Under the pieces are notes generated by a model, which saw nothing but the letters and a program-made list of their open reading frames with translations, was not told the DNA's origin and searched no databases. 15,706 nucleotides of DNA from Actinomycetales bacterium (GTDB taxonomy: Bacteria > Actinomycetota > Actinomycetes > Actinomycetales > Beutenbergiaceae): the NCBI GenBank assembly GCA_016649925.1, contig JAENWO010000017.1, forward strand, positions 1 to 15,706, read 5' to 3'. Positions 6,349 to 12,497 of this stretch are shown here, piece after piece. The translations under genes and the position numbers were made by a program. Position 1 is the stretch's first letter, and every line of letters begins with the position of its first letter.

Positions 6349-6629
6349 GCGACCCGTACTGGCGCGCGTCCGCCCTCTGCGCGCAGGTCGATCAGGGTGT
6401 GTTCTTCCCGTCCCCGGGCGGCCCCCGATCCGCGGCGAAGGATATCTGCGCCCGCTGCCCCGTCCGGGACACGTGCGGGCAGTTCGCGCTCGACCACGAC
6501 ATCAGGGACGGCACTTGGGGTGGTCTGAGCGTCGGTGAGCGGCGGGGTGTCAGCACCGTGGCTGAGGCCGTCGCTGCCCGGGACGCACGGGCCGCACGGG
6601 CCGCGGTCCGCAAGGCGAGGGCAGCATGA
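6345..6629 (+). CDS. WhiB-family iron-sulphur regulator, 94 aa
   Basis: WhiB-like proteins bind a [4Fe-4S] cluster and act with the primary sigma factor to control transcription; phage members can repress host whiB genes. The four ligands are seen: C12 (ALCAQVD), then C35, C38 and C44 (DICARCPVRDTC). The turn motif GTWGGLS (56-62) follows, and a basic, alanine/arginine-rich tail (ARAAVRKARAA) could contact DNA. Length is normal for the family. ATG 6345 overlaps the C5-methyltransferase stop, and its own stop overlaps the second methyltransferase, so the regulator is co-translated with both. This is the strongest evidence for an actinobacterial host. Confidence 0.93.
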   Translation: MSDPYWRASALCAQVDQGVFFPSPGGPRSAAKDICARCPVRDTCGQFALDHDIRDGTWGGLSVGERRGVSTVAEAVAARDARAARAAVRKARAA

Positions 6630-7705
6630 GCGCGCAGCCGTACTACGCCGACGACGCCGTGACCCTCCACCACGGGGACGCGCTGGCGCTGCCGCTCGTG
6701 GACGCCACGGTCGATCTCGTGGTCACGTCCCCGCCGTACTTCGGGCTCCGCTCCTACCGGGACGGGGGCGAGCACTACGCCGGCCAGATCGGCTCGGAGG
6801 CGACTCCTGCCGAGTTCGTGGATGCGCTGATCTCGGCAACCGCCGAGATGATGCGGGTGCTCAAGCCGTCCGGGTCGATCTGGGTCAACCTCGGCGACAA
6901 GTACGCAGGCCGGTCCCTACTCGGCCTCCCATGGCGCTACGCCATCCGCTGCATCGACGAACTGGGCCTCACCCTTCGCTCCGAAGTGATCTGGTCAAAG
7001 GCAGGCAAGGGTTTCATCGACGCCAGAGCGAGCGATCGGATGCGCCGCACGCATGAGACGTGGTTTCACCTCACGCGGTCGACCCACTACTTCCATTCAT
7101 CCGACGTGCGAGTTCCGGCCGCAAACGCGACGGAGCGACCCCAGCGCATCAGGGCTGAGGAGTTGTTCGCTGCGGCCGGACTGACACCCGAGCATCGGAG
7201 CGCGATCAGGGCCGTGGGCATCATCGACAGCAAGGGGGCCGCCGTGCGGTCTGGTGGTCGCTGGGGGTCAGCGTCAGGCGCGCTGGCCGCAGAGGCGCGG
7301 TCGCACCTCGGGTCCTACTACCGCGAGTTCTGTGGAGGCACGAACAACAGCCTCATGCCGCCTTCGGTACTGACTGTCCCCGTGGGGTCGTTCAAGGTCC
7401 CCAAGGGCGCCGATGTCACCGACCACTTCGCTGCTTTCCCGATGGAGTGGCCGAGCGTGTTCATTCGGGGATGGTCGCCTATCGGTGGCGTCGTCCTCGA
7501 CCCGTTCGGCGGCACGGGCACGACCGCGCTCGTCGCCCGCGTCCTCGGCAGGCGCGGCGTCTACGTCGACCTGTCAACTGACTACTGCCGGCTCGCGCAA
7601 TGGCGCGTCAACGACCCCGGCCAGATCGCCTCAGCCATGCAAGTCGAGAAGGTCGCGACACCCATGGATGACCAGGGCGTCTTCGACTTCGGGAGCGTCG
7701 CATGA
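6626..7705 (+). CDS. Beta-class DNA N4-cytosine/N6-adenine methyltransferase, 359 aa
   Basis: The enzyme modifies an exocyclic amino group. Motif order places it in the beta class of PF01555: the catalytic TSPPYFGLRSY (34-44) is near the N-terminus and the S-adenosylmethionine-binding LDPFGGTGTTALVA (291-304) near the C-terminus. TSPPY is common in N4-cytosine enzymes but also occurs in some N6-adenine enzymes, so the base is unresolved. Around them are WVNLGDKY (86-93), LPWRYA, SEVIWSKAGKG (119-129), RRTHETWFHLTRS and YYREF; the 165-250 insert is the likely target-recognition part. With no cognate nuclease nearby, anti-restriction is the likeliest role. Starting with a 4-nt overlap after whiB, it completes a methyltransferase-WhiB-methyltransferase set. 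Confidence 0.9.
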   Translation: MSAQPYYADDAVTLHHGDALALPLVDATVDLVVTSPPYFGLRSYRDGGEHYAGQIGSEATPAEFVDALISATAEMMRVLKPSGSIWVNLGDKYAGRSLLGLPWRYAIRCIDELGLTLRSEVIWSKAGKGFIDARASDRMRRTHETWFHLTRSTHYFHSSDVRVPAANATERPQRIRAEELFAAAGLTPEHRSAIRAVGIIDSKGAAVRSGGRWGSASGALAAEARSHLGSYYREFCGGTNNSLMPPSVLTVPVGSFKVPKGADVTDHFAAFPMEWPSVFIRGWSPIGGVVLDPFGGTGTTALVARVLGRRGVYVDLSTDYCRLAQWRVNDPGQIASAMQVEKVATPMDDQGVFDFGSVA

Positions 7706-8004
7706 GCAGCCGCACCGGATACCGCCGTCAGAGCGCCGCTGACCTCAGGGCTGCCCTGGCCACCCGGGACGCCGCCATCGAGGCCAGGGCGCAGGAAGTA
7801 CGCGAGGCCAGGGCTGCTGCCCGTGCCGTCGAGGCCGACCGGGTCCAGCTCACGCGCGCCGACATCGAGGGCGCCACGCACGTCCGGGACCGCTGGGGGT
7901 GGCATCGGGTCGTGCAGGTCAATGCCGTCACCGTCACGGTGCTCATCGCGCTCACCGGGACCGAGCTCATCCCGTTCACGCGCGTGATCGAGGCGCGGCG
8001 ATGA
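7702..8004 (+). CDS. Coiled-coil plus small beta-domain phage protein, 100 aa
   Basis: The first half (residues 10-50) is a charged, alanine-rich coiled coil (RAALATRDAAIEARAQEVRE). The second half reads ADIEGATHVRDRWGWHRVVQ then VNAVTVTVLIALTGTE and IPFTRVIEARR. This 'A--VRDR-GWHRVV-VN--TVTV' module recurs as a small terminal domain in actinophage proteins and looks like a compact beta-barrel. No function is known to me. It is linked by 4-nt overlaps to genes on both sides. Confidence 0.7.
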   Translation: MSSRTGYRRQSAADLRAALATRDAAIEARAQEVREARAAARAVEADRVQLTRADIEGATHVRDRWGWHRVVQVNAVTVTVLIALTGTELIPFTRVIEARR

Positions 8005-8390
8005 GCACGCCGACGCTCTACCACTACACCTGCGACCAAGGGCACGAGCAGATCGGCGCTGAGGGCTGCCTCCTGCCGCTTCGATCCCGGCCCGAGGGTC
8101 AGGGCCTCTCGCCGTTCCACACGTCGTTCGTGTGGATGACCGATCTGGACCACCCCGTGCGTGACGCGCTCGGACTGACCTCGCACATCCTCACCTGCGA
8201 CCGCACACGGCACCGCTACCGCGTCATCGCCGGACAGTACGGCGTCGGACCATGGCTCAGGGCGCGACGGTCCTATCTCGCGGAGATCGTCGAAGAGATG
8301 GAGTCGGCTGCGGGAGCAATGCCAGCCCACTGGTGGGTCAGTTCCTACCCAGTCGCCGTCATCTACGACCCGATCGGCGGTGCCGCATGA
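8001..8390 (+). CDS. Possible ADP-ribosyltransferase-fold phage protein, 129 aa
   Basis: The N-terminus, TLYHYTCDQGHEQIGAEGCL then LPL, has the H-Y-T ... I---G-L-P pattern that opens many ADP-ribosyltransferase-like and RNA 2'-phosphotransferase-like folds. Next come FVWMTDLDHP (strand), RYRVIA and, late in the protein, WWVSSYPVAVIYDP. The order H-Y-T / W-x-T-D / R-x-R-Y-R / WWVS-PV recurs in small actinophage proteins as I recall them. I cannot identify a catalytic glutamate with confidence, although EIVEEME precedes the WWVS strand. The assignment is therefore tentative; it could be a structural relative without activity. ATG 8001 overlaps the upstream stop by 4 nt. Confidence 0.55.
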   Translation: MSTPTLYHYTCDQGHEQIGAEGCLLPLRSRPEGQGLSPFHTSFVWMTDLDHPVRDALGLTSHILTCDRTRHRYRVIAGQYGVGPWLRARRSYLAEIVEEMESAAGAMPAHWWVSSYPVAVIYDPIGGAA

Positions 8391-8761
8391 GCGCGCCGAA
8401 GCGGATTCAGATGTCCCGCCAGCACCCGTGGCGGGCCGACAACCCCGACGCCGTGATCGTGAGTCGACCCGGGCCCTATGGGAACCCGCTCCGGGTGATC
8501 CGCCACACCGAGCCCGGGTGCGAGGGGTGGGCTGTCTGGGACACACGCACGAACGCACTGGACGCGTGCTTCACGGGGCGAGATTCGGCCTCTGCGCGAT
8601 GGCTCGCCACGGAGCGCGCCGTCACCATGTTCGAGCGGACCGTCCTTCCGACGCTCGACCTCGAGCCGCTCGTCGGGCTCGACGTCCTGTGCTGGTGCGC
8701 TCTCGATGCGCCTTGCCACGGCGACCCCATCCTGCGCGCCGCCAACGGAGGTGCCGCATGA
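8387..8761 (+). CDS. DUF4326 protein, 124 aa
   Basis: The N-terminus PKRIQMSRQHPWRAD followed by VIVSRPGPYGNP (23-34), and the C-terminal GLDVLCWCALDAPCHGD (97-113) plus ILRAAN, are the two conserved ends of DUF4326. C102, C104, C110 and H111 form a compact CxC...CH cluster that could bind metal. The family is frequent in phages and bacteria and has no established function. The middle, about residues 35-90, is helical and variable. The start is ATG 8387 with a 4-nt overlap; the stop/start sequence GGTGCCGCATGAGCGC here is repeated exactly at the next junction. Confidence 0.88.
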   Translation: MSAPKRIQMSRQHPWRADNPDAVIVSRPGPYGNPLRVIRHTEPGCEGWAVWDTRTNALDACFTGRDSASARWLATERAVTMFERTVLPTLDLEPLVGLDVLCWCALDAPCHGDPILRAANGGAA

Positions 8762-9258
8762 GCGCCATCGACCAGCGACTCGCCGAGCTGCGGATAGTCG
8801 CCCACGGCACACCGAAACCTAAAGGCAGCCTCCGCCACGTCGGCCGTGGGCGCCTCATCGAGCAGGTCAAGGGCTCGAAACCCTGGCGCGAAGCCCTGGT
8901 CATCGCCGCCGCGCGAGCCCGCGACCAGGCCGGGTGGGAATGCCTCACCGGGGCCGTATCGGTGGCGTGCGTGGCTGTCATTCCGCGGCCTAAGACGGTC
9001 CGCCGGGATTACCCGATCACGAGGTCGTCGGGAGATTGCGACAAGCTCGCCAGGAATCTCCTCGACGCGCTTGTGGACGCCCAGATAATGACCGACGACG
9101 CGCAGGTTGTGGACCTTTGGATACGCAAGGAATACACGGACACAAGGCACGGGATGACCGGCATGTATGTGACCGTCCGGACCTTTCCTGGGCCTGTGGA
9201 CAATGTTGTGGACTGGCTTGAAACAATGGCGCGGGGGACATACGATGAGCTACACTGA
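8758..9258 (+). CDS. rusA: RusA-family Holliday junction resolvase, 166 aa
   Basis: RusA enzymes cut four-way DNA junctions, here probably to resolve replication and recombination intermediates made with the nuclease, annealase and helicase of this window. The N-terminal strand RIVAHGTPKPKGSLR is typical, and the catalytic region reads SGDCDKLARNLLDALVDAQI (91-110) then MTDDAQVVDLWIRKEY. D93, D95 and D113/D114 align with the three metal-binding aspartates of E. coli RusA, and K96 and K124 with conserved lysines. Length is somewhat above E. coli RusA (about 120 aa), due mainly to an extended C-terminus. Base composition drops from about 8990 onward, which is unusual for this window, and a promoter-like sequence lies in its last codons. 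Confidence 0.9.
   Translation: MSAIDQRLAELRIVAHGTPKPKGSLRHVGRGRLIEQVKGSKPWREALVIAAARARDQAGWECLTGAVSVACVAVIPRPKTVRRDYPITRSSGDCDKLARNLLDALVDAQIMTDDAQVVDLWIRKEYTDTRHGMTGMYVTVRTFPGPVDNVVDWLETMARGTYDELH
9218..9246 (+). promoter_or_regulatory. Candidate sigma70-type promoter for the replication genes
   Basis: TTGAAA at 9218-9223 and TACGAT at 9241-9246 are separated by exactly 17 nt. They match 5/6 and 4/6 of the consensus boxes, in a locally AT-richer patch at the end of rusA. A transcript would begin near 9253, just before the only gap between genes inside the main block, and run into a small gene, the replisome organiser and dnaB. No transcription data are available. Confidence 0.5.
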
Positions 9259-9271
9259 ACACAAAGACGCG

Positions 9272-9311
9272 GCCCCGGATTTGGCCCCGGAACCGCGTCA
9301 TCAGCCCCGGA
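9272..9311 (+). repeat. Three direct copies of GCCCCGGA in the leader
   Basis: GCCCCGGA occurs at 9272-9279, 9284-9291 and 9304-9311, directly downstream of the candidate promoter and upstream of ATG 9329. Start-to-start spacing is 12 and 20 nt. They could be operator sites or initiator-binding sites; which one is not determined. Confidence 0.5.
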
Positions 9312-9328
9312 ATGAGCGGAGCCTCGAG

Positions 9329-9487
9329 ATGAATGATAGCGACCGACCCGACCCCGTGCACCAGATCGGGCTCATCCGATCCATCGCCGCATGGGCGCCC
9401 GGACGCGAGGACTACGCCCTCACCGAGATCCGGGCCGTGCTGGCCGGCGCCGACATCGACGACCTGCTCGACATGCGAGGCGCCTGA
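9329..9487 (+). CDS. Small conserved protein upstream of the replisome organiser, 52 aa
   Basis: Two starts are possible. ATG 9329 has GGAG at 9318-9321 with a 7-nt spacer. ATG 9245 (80 aa) has GGGGGA with a 6-nt spacer, but lies inside the candidate -10 box and within rusA. I prefer 9329 because a transcript from that promoter would start after 9245. The likely domain, IRSIAAWAPGREDYALTEIR then AVLAGADIDDLLDM, is a short helical unit; the extra residues from 9245 are low-complexity. The stop overlaps the organiser ATG by one base. Its position suggests a replication accessory or regulatory role, which is inference only. Confidence 0.55.
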   Translation: MNDSDRPDPVHQIGLIRSIAAWAPGREDYALTEIRAVLAGADIDDLLDMRGA

Positions 9488-10236
9488 TGCGCATCCGCAG
9501 CATCCGCCCCGAGTTCTGGTCCTCGGAGGACATCACAGCCCTGTCGTGGGACACCCGGCTGATCTTCATCGGCTTGTGGTCCTACGTGGACGACAACGGC
9601 GTGGGCCGCGACGTCGAGAAACTGATAGTCGCCGACCTGTTCCCGCTTGAGGAGGACCCTCGCGCAGTACTCAAGAGGGTTCACGGAGCACTCACTGAGC
9701 TGGCTGGACGGCTCATGATCAACCGATACGTCGTCGGGGGCAAGCCTTACCTCCACATCGCCAGTTTCGACACCCATCAGGTCATCAACCGCAAGTCCAA
9801 GGGCCGCTACCCGCTCCCGACCTGCGCAAACGCCGACGAGACGATCGAGCCTCACGTCACCCTCACTGAGCCCTCACTGAGCCCTCAAGCAAAAACACCT
9901 ATTGGAGAAGGGGAGAAGGGGAGAAGGGGAGAAGGGGAGAAGGCGTCGCGCGGTGCGCGAATCCCCGACCCCTTCGAGATCACTCCCGAGATGCGCGCAT
10001 GGGCTGCATCCAAGGCCCCGAACATCGACACAGACGCGGTCACCGAGAAATTCGTCGACTACTGGCGGGCAGTGCCTGGACAGCGCGGCGTGAAGCTCCA
10101 CTGGGAGGGCACGTGGCGGAATTGGATGCGCGATGACAACGCGAAGGCCGTCGCTCGGGGCGTCCCGAGGCTCGACGCGCCCCGTCCCGGCTCGTCCCTG
10201 TGGGACCGCGCACCGGCGGTGAACCACCATGCTTGA
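9487..10236 (+). CDS. Replisome organiser / helicase-loader type replication protein, 249 aa
   Basis: The N-terminal MRIRSIRPEFWSSEDI then LSWDTRLIFIGLWSYVDDNG (residues 1-38) is the winged-helix opening of phage replication initiators of actinophage and Firmicute phages. HQVINRKSKGRYPLP (97-111) follows, then a linker of GEGEK-type residues (about 139-155). The C-terminal TEKFVDYWRAVPGQRGVK then WEGTWRNWMRD (186-216) is the conserved end that, in related loaders, contacts the helicase. Placed directly before dnaB, it probably binds the origin and recruits the helicase, as lambda O/P or DnaD-like proteins do. The linker is encoded by tandem 8-bp DNA repeats, a possible origin. The start overlaps the previous stop by one base. 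Confidence 0.83.
   Translation: MRIRSIRPEFWSSEDITALSWDTRLIFIGLWSYVDDNGVGRDVEKLIVADLFPLEEDPRAVLKRVHGALTELAGRLMINRYVVGGKPYLHIASFDTHQVINRKSKGRYPLPTCANADETIEPHVTLTEPSLSPQAKTPIGEGEKGRRGEGEKASRGARIPDPFEITPEMRAWAASKAPNIDTDAVTEKFVDYWRAVPGQRGVKLHWEGTWRNWMRDDNAKAVARGVPRLDAPRPGSSLWDRAPAVNHHA
9860..9889 (+). repeat. Tandem 11-bp repeats in the organiser gene
   Basis: CCCTCACTGAG occurs at 9860-9870 and again at 9871-9881, and a partial copy (CCCTCAAG) follows at 9882-9889. They sit directly before an A-rich tract and the 8-bp repeats. Confidence 0.6.
9904..9943 (+). repeat. Five tandem 8-bp repeats (GAGAAGGG)
   Basis: GAGAAG recurs at 9905, 9913, 9921, 9929 and 9937, an exact 8-bp period separated by GG. 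Because 8 is not a multiple of 3, the repeat encodes an 8-residue period (GEGEKGRR then GEGEKASR), and loss or gain of a single unit would break the frame. Confidence 0.85.
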
Positions 10237-11500
10237 CCTCGACCCGGAACGCGCCCTGCTCGGCGTCGCCCTGGCGACCGCGCGCTTCCCCGACGACCTC
10301 GACGTAGCGCCAGAGGACTTCGCCAACCCGCGCCACGAAGCCCTCTGGTCGCTGCTCACCTGGCTCGACTCCCAGCGGATGCCAACCGACCCGGTGACCG
10401 TCATGCGCCACCTCGCCCGGGTCACCCTCCCCGGGGTCGACGGCGCCTGGCTCGCGGATCTCGTCACCGGGGCGCCCATCAGGTCGCTCGCCCGGCACTA
10501 CGGGGCACTTGTCACCGAGAAAGCCACCCTGCGCCGCCTGATCGCTGCCGGTGAGCGCATTGTCCAGCTCGCGAAAGCTGGTGAGAACTCGCAGGAGGTC
10601 GCGGAGATGGCCCGGAAAGAAGTGGACGCGTCATCCCGGGCGATCGCATCGGTCTCGATGATCAACGACGAGATCGACATGACATTGACCGCGTTCGAGG
10701 AAGCCGCACCCATCGCTATTCCGACACCGTGGCAGGAACTCAACTATCTGATCCAAGGGTGGCGCCCCGGGGCGCTGTATGTCATTGGAGCGAGGCCCGG
10801 GATCGGCAAGTCACTGATGGCACTACAGGCCGCTATCGGGTTGGCAAAATGCGGATACGTCGCATTCCATTCCCTAGAGATGCCCCGGCTTGAGGTGCAC
10901 ACCAGGATAATCGCTCAGCTCGCCTCCGTGCCGCAGTCACGCATGGACGACCGGCATCTGAGCACCGACGACTGGCGGCGCATCGCCGGAGCCCGCGCCG
11001 CGTTCGCCGATCTGCACCTCGCGATCGACGACCGGTCCAGCATCCGCCCGCTCGACATCCGCTCACACGCCCGCACCCTGGCCCGCCGTGGACCGCTCGT
11101 CGGGATCGCCGTGGACTACCTGCAGCTGATGGCTGGCGAACGCGGTGAGAGGCGGCCCCGGCACGAGCAGGTAGCCGACTGGTCGCGGTCGCTGAAGATC
11201 CTCGCGAAGGAGATGAACGTCCCGGTGATCGCTGTGTCCCAGCTGAACCGACAGGTCGAGGGGCGCCAGGACAAGCGGCCCACGATGAGCGACCTGCGTG
11301 AGTCGGGGAGCCTCGAACAGGACGCCGACGTCGTCCTGTTGCTGCACGTCGATGAGGAGAACGACCCGTCCACGATGCACGTCCTCGTCGCGAAGAACCG
11401 GCAGGGCTCCACGGGCACGCTGAAGCTCACCCGGAAGGGCGAGATCGCCCGCCTCGACGCCCCGTCGTGGGCGCCGAGCCGAGCGGCAGGTGTCGCATGA
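10229..11500 (+). CDS. dnaB: DnaB-type replicative helicase, 423 aa
   Basis: This is the ring helicase that unwinds the fork. The N-terminal domain (DPERALLGVALA, residues 5-16; DFANPRHEALW, 30-40) is the helical DnaB-N dimerisation unit. The RecA-like C-terminal domain has Walker A GARPGIGKS (187-195), the catalytic glutamate in HSLEMP (E217), Walker B GIAVDYLQLM (292-301), SQLNRQVE (337-344), DLRESGSLEQDADVV (355-369) and the arginine-finger region KNRQGSTG (389-396). Length is slightly below cellular DnaB (about 470 aa), mostly from a shorter N-terminal part. ATG 10229 overlaps the organiser stop by 8 nt, suggesting coupled synthesis of loader and helicase. No primase domain is seen in this protein or nearby. 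Confidence 0.94.
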   Translation: MLDLDPERALLGVALATARFPDDLDVAPEDFANPRHEALWSLLTWLDSQRMPTDPVTVMRHLARVTLPGVDGAWLADLVTGAPIRSLARHYGALVTEKATLRRLIAAGERIVQLAKAGENSQEVAEMARKEVDASSRAIASVSMINDEIDMTLTAFEEAAPIAIPTPWQELNYLIQGWRPGALYVIGARPGIGKSLMALQAAIGLAKCGYVAFHSLEMPRLEVHTRIIAQLASVPQSRMDDRHLSTDDWRRIAGARAAFADLHLAIDDRSSIRPLDIRSHARTLARRGPLVGIAVDYLQLMAGERGERRPRHEQVADWSRSLKILAKEMNVPVIAVSQLNRQVEGRQDKRPTMSDLRESGSLEQDADVVLLLHVDEENDPSTMHVLVAKNRQGSTGTLKLTRKGEIARLDAPSWAPSRAAGVA

Positions 11501-11574
11501 CCCCCGGACATGACCGCGAGCCTCGCCGGCCACACCACGCCCCCACCCAGCACGACCACGAAGGAGCGTCATGA
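11497..11574 (+). CDS. Histidine-rich microprotein, 25 aa
   Basis: ATG 11497 overlaps the dnaB stop by 4 nt, and TGA 11572-11574 overlaps the next ATG by 4 nt, so this tiny frame exactly bridges what would otherwise be a 70-nt gap. It contains five histidines (PGHD, PHHAP, QHDH) among prolines and arginines. A strong AGGAG Shine-Dalgarno for the next gene lies inside it. It may act mainly as a coupling peptide between dnaB and the downstream genes, or be a real metal-binding peptide. Support is the double overlap only. Confidence 0.45.
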   Translation: MTPGHDREPRRPHHAPTQHDHEGAS

Positions 11575-12497
11575 CCACCGATCCGCTGCACCTGGCACTG
11601 AACCCCTCGCTCCCTGAGGACACCGCCGACTACGGGGGACCGGGCGACCCGGAGACGGCGCGCGGCCCGGACGAGACCTACTGCCTGAACTGCCACCGGC
11701 TCGCGCTCGAACACCTCCCCGGGCGCTGGTCGGTCTACGGCGCGTGCCCCGAGCCGAGTGTGCGGGACCGGGCGGCGGAGGTGCTGGCGGGGCACCTGTT
11801 CCGCACCTCGGGGTCGCAGGACGCCTATCTCGGGGTCTGCTCGCACCGGAACGTGCCCTACGACGGCGAACTGCTGTGCTCCTTCGAGACTCACATCGCC
11901 CACCAGGCCGACGCGCTCGCCGCTGCTGGGCTGCTGGCGTCCGTCGGGTACGCCAACCTGCTGGCCGAGGTCGCCGACGACGACATCGAGTGCGCGGGCT
12001 GTGACCGCGAGGGACCGGCCGCGTTCTGGGACGACGACGACCACCCGTGGTGCGCGACCTGTCATGACGCCCACTACGCCGCGCTATGGGCCGAACGTGA
12101 CGCCCTCCGCGCCGAGGTCGAGCGGCTGCGGGGTGTCGAGCGAGGCTGGCAGCACGACCGCAGCGAGTGGGAGGGGGAGCGCGACGCGGCGCGGGCCGAG
12201 CGTGACGAGCACGCGCAGGCGCGGTCCGACCTGACCGTGGTCCTGCGTGACGCGTTCGCCGAGGTCGAGCGGCTTCGGGCTGGGCGTGAGGTCGAGCAGC
12301 AGATGCTGCGGAACGCGCTCCCCGCCCTGGCCGAGCGTGACGCCCTGGCGGCGACCGTGGCGAGGGTCAAGGCGCTGGCGGAGGACCTGATTGGTGCGCC
12401 GGGGTCACGCCGATGGGGATACCGGCAGGAGACGACCGTCCGCACGATCCAGGCCGACCTCCACGCCGCCCTCAACCCCGAGAAGGGAACGCCATGA
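11571..12497 (+). CDS. Cys-rich actinophage protein with long coiled coil, 308 aa
   Basis: The N-terminal half has several CxxC-like pairs: CLNC (38, 41), CAGC (141, 144) and CATC (161, 164), plus C90 and C103. Residues 69-122 form a module seen in many actinophage and Streptomyces proteins: AEVLAGH ... GVC ... LLC ... AHQADALAAAGLL. Residues about 172-270 are a long, charged coiled coil (ALRAEVERLRG, RDAARAERDEHAQA, AFAEVERLRAG). The C-terminal YRQETTVRTIQADLHAAL is another helix. Metal binding in the N-terminal half and oligomerisation through the coil are likely, but the role is unknown. It has a strong AGGAG 5-9 nt upstream of ATG 11571. Confidence 0.75.
   Translation: MTTDPLHLALNPSLPEDTADYGGPGDPETARGPDETYCLNCHRLALEHLPGRWSVYGACPEPSVRDRAAEVLAGHLFRTSGSQDAYLGVCSHRNVPYDGELLCSFETHIAHQADALAAAGLLASVGYANLLAEVADDDIECAGCDREGPAAFWDDDDHPWCATCHDAHYAALWAERDALRAEVERLRGVERGWQHDRSEWEGERDAARAERDEHAQARSDLTVVLRDAFAEVERLRAGREVEQQMLRNALPALAERDALAATVARVKALAEDLIGAPGSRRWGYRQETTVRTIQADLHAALNPEKGTP

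Larger units (their letters stand above)
9860..9943. other. Candidate phage replication origin within the initiator gene
   Basis: In order there are 2.5 copies of an 11-bp repeat, an A-rich stretch (AAGCAAAAACACCTATTG around 9888-9904) and five copies of an 8-bp unit. They all lie inside the coding linker of the replication initiator. Lambda-type phages keep their origin iterons plus an AT-rich segment in the middle of the initiator gene, and the layout here is analogous. Replication activity is inferred, not shown. Confidence 0.4.

Noticed and set aside
5110..7705. Complete restriction-modification system
   Set aside because: No restriction endonuclease gene is next to either methyltransferase; the PD-(D/E)XK protein at 3266 is of the RecB-like recombination type paired with an annealase.
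9904..9943. CRISPR-like or assembly-artefact repeat
   Set aside because: The unit is only 8 bp with no spacers, and the reading frame continues into conserved C-terminal sequence, so it is neither a CRISPR array nor an evident error.
10685..10713. TTGACC inside dnaB as a promoter
   Set aside because: No acceptable -10 box lies 16-18 nt downstream, and it is within a conserved coding region.
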